A stretch of DNA of 64,000 bases from positions 145,474 through 209,473 of the forward strand of contig JAZHPD010000053.1 in NCBI GenBank assembly GCA_037575805.1, written 5' to 3'. Below the pieces are notes generated by a model. That model was given only the letters and a program-made list of their open reading frames with translations, was not told the DNA's origin and did not search any database. Below, piece after piece: positions 11,245-21,588 of the stretch (position 1 is the first letter of the stretch; each line of letters starts with the position of its first letter). Both the position numbers and the translations under genes were made by a program. The stretch is from Lecanicillium sp. G3 (Eukaryota > Ascomycota > Sordariomycetes > Hypocreales > Cordycipitaceae).

Positions 11245-14200
11245 ATGCTTAGTCCATACCCAACGGTCGTCAACGGCCGTCTTCTGCAGGCGAAGGTGTT
11301 TGATAGACCAGAGCATACTAGAGCCAGGTAAGGCCGCCGGACGCAGCATCAGCGAAACAATTAAACATCTAACGCGTCAATAGTCAACCGGCCTTTATCG
11401 ATTTTTTCGTCACGCTCGGAAGCAATGGCTATGCGCAGCTCTGCATTATCCTCCTCTCCCTCGTATGGGTCGTGGCGCGAACCATCCAAATCCGACGCAA
11501 TGGCACCGGCAAGGCCTCGCCATTCAAGCCACGCAATATTCTGGTGTTTGAAGTCCTATCCCACGCCCTGCGTGCTCTCAGTCTGGCGTTGTTCATTGTA
11601 GCCAGCGGACGCGATCAGAAACATTGTACCAGTGCAATTGCCATTGGCTATGCATTTCTTCTGGGCCTGTTTCGAGTAGTGGTCCGTGGCGACACGCGAC
11701 CGATGCTTCTGCACCAGATGACGACCGTTATTCTGTCCACGCTGTCCCTCACTGCGGCTGCTGAATTACTGCCACTCGTGGTTATCGGCACCAAATATCG
11801 CCCCGACAAGATTTCCGCCTTCGCCATGGCGTCATTAGCTTGCGCGGTTCTGCTTGCCGGATTCTCACCTCGCGAATGGCAGCCACCGCCGATGGGCCTG
11901 GAACTCCCCGAACACTTGATTCCGGAGCCTTCGCCCGAGGAGACCTGCAGCTGGATCAATGCCAACATTACCTTTTCCTCAACCGACAAACTCGTCTACA
12001 AGAGCCTTAAAAACAACCTTACGATGAGTGACATGCCCAAGATTCCGTGGCGTTATAACCCGGAGCACCTGCGTCGGCAATTCGCCAACATACGCAAGGA
12101 GAAAAAAACAACTGGTCAGACGCTGATGGCGCTGCTGTGGCCGCAATTACTCCAGTGCGCGTTTTTTGCCACGATTTTCCCGTTTTTCGAACTTCTCGGC
12201 CCCTTTAGCATGAATCGTCTGCTCGAATACATGCAAAATCCTGACGAGGCTATGGTGCAGCCGTACATCTGGCTAGCGATCGGCTTCGGAGGCCGTATCC
12301 TGGAAACCATCTTTACGCAGCAATACATTGCACTCAGCCGCAAAATTGCCATGTACTGCAAACTGATGCTTACTGCTGAAGTCTTTCACAGCTCCCTCGG
12401 CTCTCGCGAGCTCGAAGGCAACTTCCTTCAGGATCCCAAGTCCGAAGGCGGCGATAAATCAGACGAAGGCGCGGCCACTGGCATGCTAGAGAACTTGATT
12501 TCTACCGATATCGAGGCCATCGTTGAGCTGCGCAGCTTTGTCATGCCCTTTGCTCAAATCCCGTGTGGCATGCTTGCCACTCTTGGTCTTTACGCTGTCA
12601 TTGGCTGGCCTTGTTTTGTCGGCTTCGCCGTCACACTCCTCAGCGCACCCGTTGCTGGGTTCCTCATGGGCTTCATGAATGATCTTGAAGAGAAGCTCAA
12701 GACATTCCAAGACCGCCGCATTTCTATGCTGTCTGAATATCTTCGATCTATAAAGGCCATTAGATATTTTGGCTGGGAAGATTCCATTGTCACAAAGGTA
12801 AGACAGGTGCGCGCAAACGAGCAGCGCCAGAATTGGAATATGGCAGTCCTTATACTTGTTTTCGAGCAGATTACTTCCGTATTGCCTATTCTTTCTCTGC
12901 TGACCATATTTGGTCTCCATGTACTCGTTCGAAAGTTGGAGATGACTGCCGCCATCGCCTACACTACCGTAACACTGCTTGAGAACGTTCGCCAACTCCT
13001 CATGTGGCTTGCTGCTACTGCCATGATGCTACCCAGATTTTTGGTCGCAATGCGCCGTTTCAACCGGTTCTTTAACGCAACGAGTCCGCTTGACGACTAC
13101 ATCGATGGGCCGGCGCGAATCTACAACGCCACTTTCCGACGAACGAAGGCTGCTGAATTCCGCCTCCACGACATCGACCTTGAGTTTGTTGCCCACGGTC
13201 TGAACACCATCACTGGTGTTAGTGGCAGCGGTAAAACCACGCTGCTGCTCGCTATGCTTGGCGAGACGGTGAGAGAAGCGGGCAGCGTGTCCAGACCCAA
13301 GGACGCAGCATTTGCTTCACAGACCTCGTGGCTTCAGTCACAATCTGTGCGCGACAACATCGTCTTCGCTGACAGTTACGATGAGGCTCGTTATAGTCGT
13401 GTTATCAAAGCTTGCTGTTTAGATGTTGATTTTGAAGAGCTACCCAACGGCGACCGCACTGAAGTTGGCGAAAACGGCGCTGCACTTTCTGGTGGCCAGC
13501 GCGCCCGAGTTGCTCTAGCCCGCGCCCTGTTTTCTGCTGCTTCGCTCCTCCTCCTGGACGATATTTTCTCCGCGCTTGACACTAAAACCTCTTCTTTGCT
13601 CTGGAATCGAGTATTTTGCTCCGATTTGGTCAAGAACAGAACCGTCATTCTGGTTACGCAGCTTGGTTGGGTCGTTGAAGAGGCCGATCTCAACATTGTT
13701 CTTGAAAATGGCCGCGTTCAATCGACGAACCAGAAGCTTGGTCACACTCGCAAGCCGCATGACGTTGCATCAATTTCGCTGCAAGAAAATGAGAGCCAGC
13801 CCGCCACCGAGGGCTCTGTTGCCGTTCCCGCCACTCCCACAGAAGACGCTGCAGGCAACCAGGTTGATGACGAGGTCGAGAAGACTGGAGTATTGGACGG
13901 CATTCCAGGTAAGTGTCGAGCTAACCTACCGGCCATCAATATGCTCATATCATTCTATAGCACTTCAATATCTATTGTACTTTGGTGGCCCTCTCGTTCT
14001 CATTTTAATGGCCGGTTTGCTCATCATGCAATGCGGCGTCCAGCTTGGCGCACATCTCTGGCTCTCAGTTTGGGTCGACAGTCCAGCGGAACGCACTGTG
14101 TACTACTTGGCTATTTATTCAGGCATTAGCTTCGCCGCCGAAACACTCGACATTGCCTCTCTCTGGACATTTTTACGAGGATGCTGGACTGCCGCAGATA

Positions 14201-15835
14201 AGCTCCACGACAGAGCTGTGGTCGCTTTATTCAACGTCTCTCTGTCTTGGTACACGGAGAACCCCGTCGGCCGCGTCATGAATCGTCTCTCTGGTGACAT
14301 CCAAGACATTGACCAAGAAGTCGTCTGGACCATCTATTCTGCTGCAAAAGTTATACTGATGGCGCTTGTAACGCTAGCTGCAATTACAGATATCCTGCCA
14401 GTATTTATAGGGCCTACGGTTCTCCTTGCCGCCATCGCGCTGGTCATCGGCGCCCTCTACAACCGCAACGGTGTGCGCCTCAAGCAACTCACGTCGGCGA
14501 CTCAATCACCAATTCTGTCGCGGTTTTCCGAAGGTATCCAGGGCATGTCTGTTATCCGTGCCACTGCATCGGTGCCCGCCATTTTTAACGCCAAGCTCGG
14601 CGAGGCCTTGTATTCATCTGCTGAGGCAACGACTGCGGTTATTGAAGCAGATCAGTGGATCAAGTTTCGTATGAATGGCTTGGCCGCGGCCATCAACCTG
14701 TGCGCTGCTTTCCTGGCCATCTGGGAACGTCGCAGGCTTTCCGCTGGTATTGTCGGTTTCTGCCTGTCCCAAGCCACGCTAATCACCACTGCGATCCTGT
14801 ACCTCGTGTATGACGTCGCTGATTTGAACATTCTGATGCAGACAGTAAGTAGGAACTAACCACAGGTCTGGGCTGGCAGCAACTAACTGGCAATAGTTTC
14901 ATCGTGTCCAACAATACGGTTCCTTGCCTCCCGAAGAAAAGCCTATCGACGAGAAGAGTGCTGGCCGTATTAAATACTCAGATGATGCGAGGCTTGTTCC
15001 TCAGAGTTGGCCCTCCAGCGGCACCGTCGAATTCCGTAACGTGACCATCAGATACGACGCCGACGGACCCGATATCCTTCGAAACATCAACCTCATCTTC
15101 AACGCTGGTGAGCGTATCGGCGTCGTCGGTCGAACCGGTAGCGGCAAGAGCACGCTCGTCTTGTCCATGCTTCGCTTTACTGAGATAGTATCCGGCCAAA
15201 TTCTCTACGACGGCGTTGACATTTCGACGATTCCTCGAAAGCAGCTCCGCCAAGCCATTTCCATGATCCCGCAAGAGTCACAGCTGTTCCAGGGCACTCT
15301 TGCCGAGAACCTGGATCCGACTGGCAAAATTTCCGAGCAAGGCCTTCAGAAGGCTTTGTATGTTTGTCAGTCAATCGCCTCTCTGAAGCCCACAGGATCC
15401 CCCTCTGCCAGCGAGTCCGAAGACGGCGACGGCGATGCCAACGCCAACTTTTCCGACAGTTTGTCGCTCCTGACCAAAGTCAAGGCCAAGGGCGAAAATT
15501 TTTCGCACGGTCAGCGCCAGGTCCTTTCTTTATGTCGCATCCTCGCGCGCCAGTCTAAACTGATGCTCCTCGATGAGGCGACGTCAAACATGGACTCGGA
15601 GACAGATGCCGGCATTCAAAAGGCGCTTCGTGAGGCGGCGTCGGAGGGCGAAGGGCGGTGTGTGGTTACCATTGCGCATCGTTTGAAGAGTATCGCGGAT
15701 TATGATAAGGTCGTTGTCATGGGTGCTGGAGAGGTGCTGGAGGTGGGCAGCCCGGCTGAGTTGATGGAGAAGCAAGGAAGCTACTATGACCTGGTCATGC
15801 ACGATCGCGACCAGACTCCCGCTGCACCCAAGTAA
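11245..15835 (+). CDS. ABCC-type (MRP-like) ABC transporter
   Basis: Full-length transporter likely exporting conjugated or toxic small molecules across the plasma or vacuolar membrane; the substrate is unknown. Exons 11245-11327, 11384-13908, 13961-14844 and 14897-15835 give 1476 residues. The first small exon (MLSPYPTVVNGRLL) is needed to reach an ATG. About five hydrophobic segments in the first 200 residues resemble the TMD0 of MRP proteins. Two transmembrane domains follow, each before a nucleotide-binding domain. NBD1 has Walker A GVSGSGKTT (about 639), signature LSGGQ (about 729) and Walker B LLLLDD. NBD2 has Walker A GRTGSGKST (about 1243), signature FSHGQRQ and LMLLDEATS. Asp in place of the catalytic Glu after Walker B of NBD1 is normal for ABCC. 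All introns are 52-56 nt with in-frame joins. Confidence 0.93.
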
Positions 15836-16016
15836 ATTTGATCTACGTGCGATGTACATCTCAACTCTTTGCATGGGCTCTCATCTCTCTGTATATGCAT
15901 ATATTGAATAGCGAAAATATCATTTCAGTACTTTGGATTTTAGAAAAGTGACGGCAATGTAAGCTATGACGTTGACGTGACCCTGCGGTGCTGCGTGTGC
16001 GGCAGTGGGCAATGGC

Positions 16017-16162
16017 GTTATTAGTACATTCCTGAATATAGAGGCAGATGGCTCGCGCATGGGTTGCGTTGACACAATGCATCGCCGCCTAAGCTATAGC
16101 TAATTAGTATTATAGTAACGCATCAAAGGCACGCCGGAAAAGTAGACGCCAGGCTGTGAGGA
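16017..16162. repeat. Repeat copy B, less mutated partner of 9101-9246
   Basis: Same orientation as copy A, about 7 kb away, so the pair brackets the HET relic and the ABC transporter. This copy keeps G where copy A has A at about twenty positions, so it is nearer the original. On the minus strand it forms the end of an open frame running to 16472. Confidence 0.8.
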
Positions 16163-16472
16163 AATCGGGCACGTTTCGCTTTCCAAAAAAGAGCTCGAGG
16201 CTCGTCCGAGCTTTTGACCGAAGAAAAGCAATCATCACAGTGTGGAATGTAGATGTCAGGCTGGAGATATTCAGTCGGCTAAGGCAGCAGATTAATAGTG
16301 TAAGTGCGGTCTGAATTGCTGGCACCGGACCGTCGGTCCGCCTGTTAACTAAACATTGACCTGGACTGAATCTGCTATTATACATGAAAATCGCCCATAA
16401 CCATCTTCTGATCTTACTGCTTGAAGGGTAGGCTATAATACCAGCAGCACAGTGTATCACGACATACACCAA
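16110..16472 (-). other. Unrecognised open frame ending in repeat B
   Basis: A 120-codon minus-strand frame that ends within repeat copy B with DFLTAWRLLFRRAFDALL. Because its end is a repeat with a mutated partner elsewhere, it may be the terminal part of a mobile element protein. I do not recognise the family and see no catalytic motif. Confidence 0.3.
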
Positions 16473-17186
16473 TGTGCCAACAACCTCTTGCCAACTATTG
16501 GTTACTTCTAAGTCATAGTTAATAAAAACTGCACAACGATAACTTGATTAGATTTGTATAATCTCCAAAGTGCCAATGAACATAATGTGGCGGGCGTGTG
16601 GCCTGGCATGCCGGCATGGCGAGTCCTATCTGCTACATATATAATTACCTGGACATATAAAGAAGACCAGAACACGGGCCCAAGCGGTTCGTCTACAAGA
16701 CAAACCGAAAAAGTAAAACGATGCAACAGAGGCGCTGCATTCGTGTATGCTTACTCATGCAAAAAGCCCAGCCCTGGCATAGCCCAAATTCTGCATCATC
16801 CCGAAATAGGCAACACGCCGAGATCTTCAGCCCGACCCGCGCGATTTGGAGCTTGTTTTCTATAAGCCGTGCGCAGAATGTAGTTAACCCAAACGAGCTC
16901 ATCCGTCGCATACAAAAAGCCGGGTTACAGTCAGCAAACGTCCCCGCGAGACTATCTCTGACTAGCGTTGCCAGCTGGAGCTTCCTGTAACCGTACAGGG
17001 CCGGGCTCGCTACGGATACGTCTTTCCACTTGTATCCATAATAGACCCGGGCGCTGCCCAACTTGTATACATCGAAAGGACGCTCATGTTGCCCCCACCG
17101 GTTGGTATATAAAGATCTCAGTGTCTTATGATGTCGTAGACTCGGACTATTTTCCGTATCCAGTCACATTTGCATCATATATACAA
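16473..17186. other. Intergenic, promoter of the LysM gene
   Basis: No convincing gene. A TATATAA-like element at 17106-17112 lies about 80 bp before the LysM start codon and is a plausible TATA box. Confidence 0.45.
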
Positions 17187-17585
17187 ATGAAGTTCTCCAT
17201 CCTCGCCGCCATTGTCCCCCTCGCCACCGTCGCGGCCACCCCCGTCCAGGACGCTGCCGCCGCCCGCGCGCCTGGCCCGCACCAGGACGGCATCACAAAG
17301 GACTGCAAGCACTACTACAAGGCCGTCTTCGGCGACACCTGCCAGGAGATTGTCGACGACTACGGCGCCTTCACCTTCCAGGACTTCCTCAAGTGGAACC
17401 CCGCCGTCGGCAAGGACTGCGGTCAGCTCCTCACCGGCTACAACTATTGCGTCGGTACGTGTTATACCTCATCCCTTACCCAAATTACTTGCGGTGGCCC
17501 TTTGCATGAACCATCACTGATATCCCCAGGCGTCGCTGGCACTCCCAGCCCCACGCAGGCCAGCAGCTTCTGCAAGTTATGTTAA
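17187..17585 (+). CDS. Small secreted single-LysM protein
   Basis: Predicted secreted protein that probably binds chitin oligomers; fungal LysM effectors hide chitin fragments from host or competitor receptors. Exons 17187-17454 and 17530-17585 join in phase 1 to give 107 residues. Residues 1-18 (MKFSILAAIVPLATVAAT) form a signal peptide. One LysM covers roughly 37-87, including YKAVFGDTCQEIVDDYG, FTFQDFLKWNPAV and GYNYCVG. After the 75-nt intron only a short tail ending SSFCKLC follows. There are no other domains, so this is about the smallest form of the family. Mature cysteines include those at KDC, DTC, KDC, NYC and the tail pair. Confidence 0.85.
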   Translation: MKFSILAAIVPLATVAATPVQDAAAARAPGPHQDGITKDCKHYYKAVFGDTCQEIVDDYGAFTFQDFLKWNPAVGKDCGQLLTGYNYCVGTCYTSSLTQITCGGPLHEPSLISPGVAGTPSPTQASSFCKLC

Positions 17586-17877
17586 TAGATGAAAAGAATA
17601 AATAATACGCACCAAATAATTCCATAACAATACATTATTAAAAAAAATGACTTCAGCTCGACTCGTGCTATGTTGTAGTCGCCTGTTAGCCGGCGCCAGT
17701 CTAGGACAACAAGCGTGAGGCTCACAGTTTATACGAGAAACTTGCCACTCTCGAACCAGCACCATGCTGCCCCTTCACACCTTGGACATCAATTCATCCA
17801 TTTGCACACCGCCAATCTCAATCGCCAATATCATTAACCTGCCTCCCTGCATCCTCCTCTGTCCCCTCGCCCCGGCC

Positions 17878-18128
17878 ATGTCGTCACAGCCGCAGCCGGC
17901 CTCGCGCAAACCCGCGCCCTACTCCGACGCCTCGTCCTCATACTGGACGCCCGGCTGGGGCTGGGAGCGCTGGAGCGACCCCGACGCCGACCCCGACGGG
18001 ACCGCCCCCGAGGAGCTCGACAAGATGGCAAGAACTGTGTCGTCGACGGGCTGCAGGAGCTGTGGTGGGGGATAGGGCCAACGCCAGCGTCTTTGAGGAG
18101 ACGGGCCAAGCTGAGGAGGATGTGTTAA
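17878..18128 (+). CDS. Possible small gene with a frame change
   Basis: From the ATG at 17878 the frame reads MSSQPQPASRKPAP, YWTPGWGWERWSDPD and EELDKM, then stops at 18075. In the +2 frame the DNA continues with coding-like sequence NCVVDGLQELWWGIGP, then TPASLRRRAKLRRMC, to a stop at 18128. This could be one small protein broken by an indel near 18025-18035, or two exons whose splice sites I cannot find. I do not recognise the protein. The real extent is uncertain. Confidence 0.3.
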
Positions 18129-18336
18129 GCATATTCTAAGTTTCAGATTAGCATAGTATCACATCAGAACAGGCACGGCATGAATTGAAGGTTATTGTAA
18201 CCATATAGCTAGCTATCCGCTAACTAGTCAGTAATCCTCCTTAACCGCTACGCCGTAAAAACAAGGGTAATACCGTGAGCCCCAACGCCATGAATATTTC
18301 CAATCCATTCACTCAGAATTCAGAAACAGATGCCGC

Positions 18337-19311
18337 CTACGCTCGGTACTCAATCACGAAGCGACGCTCCACCTGCTGCAGGGAAGAAGGGTCAGTCTCC
18401 CCCTCAAATCTGAGGTTCACCTTGCCGCCGTCCATGCTATGCACCTCGGCCTTATAGAACGTGGTGGTGTTGGGATACAGCGCCAAGACGGTCTGACCCT
18501 TTTCCCAGTCCTTTAGTGTGCCGGCCTGGCTCTCCGAGGCAATCGCAATCATGTTGCTCGCGCTCGTACGGTACTCCTTTTGCTTGCTCTGATCGTCCGG
18601 CTCGATATCGAGCACCTTGTAGCGCCGGCTCTTGCCCTCGCCGAGGACCTGCGCGACCTCGCCCATTATCCAGTCGGCCACGCCCTCGGTCGCTGTGCCG
18701 GCCTTGGGCTTGAATGCCACGGCGTCGCCCTTGGCAAAGTTGACCTTGGACTTGTTGGACCCGGGAGGCTCCACGCTATCTGCCTTGGGCGGTATGCTGT
18801 CGCGGTCTCGTTCGCGTTCTCGCTCGCGGTCGCGGTCCCCTCCCTTATTGCGCTCTTTTCGCGAGTTGCCGATCGGGCTAGGCACCGGAGAGTCTCCAGC
18901 CGCGTCAAAGTCGTACAGCGATGAGCTGGCGGCGCTGTCCCTAGCCGCCCGCTTTCCCGGTCCGGCTGTCGCTGCCTCGGCCTGCTCCTTGGCAACCACG
19001 ACGGCGCGCAGAATCTTGAGCTGTTCCGTGACAGCCTTGAGCTGGCTGATGTTGGCTTCGGAGAACTTGACGCCGGACCGACAGAGGTTTTCCATCGTTT
19101 TGAGGTCGTCGTTGGGGATCTTGTCCGGATCCATGGCGCCGACCGATTTATCCATGTTGACGAGCTCCTGCAGGCTGTCATTTTCGTTGTTGATGCCGGT
19201 AACAATCTCGGCGAGCTGACTCTTGCACGACTCCCATATCTGTGCTTCTTCGCCGTGAGAGCCTCCGTTATTACGGCTCGACCCGCGTCCGCTGCGGTTT
19301 CGTTGTGACAT
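18337..19311 (-). CDS. sgf29: SGF29, SAGA complex tandem-Tudor subunit
   Basis: Nuclear protein of the SAGA coactivator that reads H3K4 methylation and helps Gcn5 acetylation. From the ATG at 19311 (MSQRNRSGRGSSRNNGG) it has 324 residues; the frame is open to an ATG at 19413, but the intervening sequence holds a branch-point-like GCTAAC and AG, so it is probably leader. The N-terminal half has a helical region (WESCKSQLAEIVTGI, SQLKAVTEQLKILRA) and an arginine/glutamate repeat (RDRERERERERD). The C-terminal 150 residues are the SGF29 domain: VNFAKGDAVAFKPKAG, RRYKVLDIEPDD, VLALYPNTTTFYKAEV and VNLRFEGE, ending QQVERRFVIEYRA. The TTTFYKAEV block carries aromatic residues of the methyl-lysine pocket. 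Secure. Confidence 0.93.
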   Translation of the reverse strand: MSQRNRSGRGSSRNNGGSHGEEAQIWESCKSQLAEIVTGINNENDSLQELVNMDKSVGAMDPDKIPNDDLKTMENLCRSGVKFSEANISQLKAVTEQLKILRAVVVAKEQAEAATAGPGKRAARDSAASSSLYDFDAAGDSPVPSPIGNSRKERNKGGDRDRERERERDRDSIPPKADSVEPPGSNKSKVNFAKGDAVAFKPKAGTATEGVADWIMGEVAQVLGEGKSRRYKVLDIEPDDQSKQKEYRTSASNMIAIASESQAGTLKDWEKGQTVLALYPNTTTFYKAEVHSMDGGKVNLRFEGETDPSSLQQVERRFVIEYRA

Positions 19312-20529
19312 GTCGTTTCGCGCCCCTTGTAGCGGCTGGTTGTAGTATGGTCCTAAGTTTTCTCTTAAATGGTTGATTTCGTTGTTGCCACGCTGATTCC
19401 GCCTGTTAGCCATAACTATCAGTATTTGCTATAAAAGACAGGCTCTCGAGAAGGGCTAAGAAGTATTGATTCCAAAAAGAAAGTCAAGCAATGCCGTGCA
19501 GGCCTGGTAGCAAAAAAGCGAAAATAAATGGGCAAAGAAAAGACCACAAGCTTGTTTCACGACAGGAGGAGTCGCAAGTAATAATTTCCGGCGTCGCGCA
19601 AAGAATATCGATCGTCGTCAACTTACATTGAAGGCACCTGCCAATCAATTAGGGTCCGGAGGAGGGCGGGCGCTCGGTCGAGAGTTCCGTGTCGCGCGGG
19701 GGTCTGCCGTTGCGCCGCAGTGCGATGCGATGCGACAATTCGCGTAAAGAGCGACTCGGAGCGATGGCGAGTCTAGATGTGGCAGGCAAGGATCTCAGCC
19801 CATGCGACGTCTCCCGATGGCCAGAGAGGCGCGGTGGACGAGGCTGTCGCGTAGAGGCAGCTGGGTATGCAGGAGCGAGGACTCGGCGGGCGGTCGTGGA
19901 GGAGGGGCGAATGGGACTTTAAGCTGGGCTCGATGGGAGATCTGTCGCGGTAGTGCCTGAGTGCGCCCGCAGGGAGAGTCTAGGAGGTCGTTAAGGTTCG
20001 GGCTGGAGGTTGGCTGGTTGCTTCGGCTGGGTGTGTGGTGTGGTATGGTGTGTGTGGGTTGGCTGTCTGGCCTCTGCTTTGGGATCCTGGCGCGACATTG
20101 GCGCCAACCACTGACGTAAGGAGTTGGTGATGACGGCCCTTGTCGCCATATGCGGGCGCAGAGAAAATGGATAAAATCGGACAAAATTGGCACTTAATTC
20201 CGCTACGTGATATAATTTCGATTAATTTGTGATAAACAGTCACGCTGAAAGCCCTGGTGGCTGGGATAAGACAGTAACGGTACAAGGGGGTAGTGCGAAT
20301 CGAAACAAAGGCAGAATAAAATCAAGCAAAATAAGTAAAAAGAAAACAACAACAGACGTTCCATTTTGAAGCAAATAATGGCAGTAAGACATAAATTTAC
20401 ATCTACTCGTGAGTTGGGTAAAGACACGTCACAAATCTGAGCATGCATGAAAGGTGTGAATAATTTATGTTTAATCAAAACATACACTTATAACTGCAGA
20501 ATTCTGTCATAAGGGTCAAAGAATTCAAA
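19312..20529. other. 5' leader and promoter of sgf29; no other gene
   Basis: A minus-strand GTAAGT at about 19626 can splice to an AG near 19390, giving a leader intron of roughly 240 nt. Beyond 19640 the DNA is GC-rich with short low-complexity frames on both strands that I do not accept as genes. From about 20200 it becomes AT-rich. Confidence 0.45.
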
Positions 20530-21390
20530 TTAGTTCTTTTTCTTTCGGCTCGTCCCAGGAGTCGAAGATTGCCTCGCCCGTTTAGAACCCCTGCTTCTAG
20601 TGCTACCATTTCCATTCGCAATCACAGCACCTTCGGGCCCTGCGGGAGCTGGTTGTGTTCATGCGACAGGCTCTTCGACGACAGTACAGGAATGTGATTC
20701 CTGACAGGAGGAAGCTTGTCCTTTAGTCTCTGTCTTGGACGTAGTCTTGGAGACTGCCTTGCCCTCGGCTTCCACCGCCGCCAGCGCTTCAGCCTTTGCA
20801 TTAGCCGCCTTGATAAAGACGTCCCTGTGTTCCTGGGCCATTTTCCTCAAGATACTAAGTGCCGAAACGCCGTCATCAAACATATTCATGCCTCTCGTCA
20901 GAATGAACTCGCGTATTTGTGCCATGTGATATTCCACCTGTCCGCCTGCACCCTGCGCTACTGATGCGCGTAGAGTCGAAGCATGCCGCTAGAAGGTTGA
21001 TATGTTGCACTGTACGTGTATGCCATTTCATCATAGACTGGCATACCCGCACTGTAGTTTTGCAGCGCATGTATAGCGCGCGCACCGTGTGCTCCATCGT
21101 GGCATGCTTCGCGCGTCGCAACATTGATGTGCTTCTTACTAGTTATGAAGAAGTTGGGCACAATGGGAACTCCTTGGTGCGGCGATGGGCAACAACCTCG
21201 CTCAATCCTTCCCGTACTTTGGGACACAGGTCGCTGGAATCGGCACCATCGAAAAGATCTGGAGCACACCCTGCCGTGGTATTGTCCGTCATGCTGCTGA
21301 AGTTAGCAAAAGCCTCGCCGGCCCCGCAAGGACTGTCACTAATGCCGATGACTGTGGTCAGAATGGAATATTAGAGAGACGAAAGGGTAC
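20530..21390 (-). pseudogene. Decayed member of an uncharacterised fungal family (copy 1)
   Basis: Reading the minus strand from about 21390, one frame gives MTDNTTAGCAPDLFDGAD and VREGLSEVVAHRRT. After a frame change near 21180 it continues PIVPNFFITSKK, ATREACHDGAHGARAIHALQ and AYTYSATYQPSSGMLRLYA. After another change near 20960 it reads QVEYHMAQIREFILTRG and MAQEHRDVFIKAANAKAEAL. I recall this block order from unnamed fungal multicopy proteins. An in-frame TGA at 20661-20659 interrupts the C-terminus; beyond it the same frame continues TQPAPAGPEG and a basic tail, SRGSKRARQSSTPGTSRKKKN-like, to TAA at 20530. CGA-to-TGA is the simplest origin of that stop. Three breaks make it non-functional. 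Confidence 0.7.
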
Positions 21391-21588
21391 AACAGGTGTA
21401 ATAACTGTTTCGTGTTCTGTTACAAAAGAGTATAAAACGAGGGAACGAAGTGACCTTCTATCATATGTGTTTTCCACCCAAATTGATGTCTCACATTCCA
21501 GTTCTCTGATGATAGTAGTAAATTGCGAAGTCTAACTAAGGAGCTCGCTGGTGGCGCCTCTCCACACATATCAATCAGAATAGCTAGC

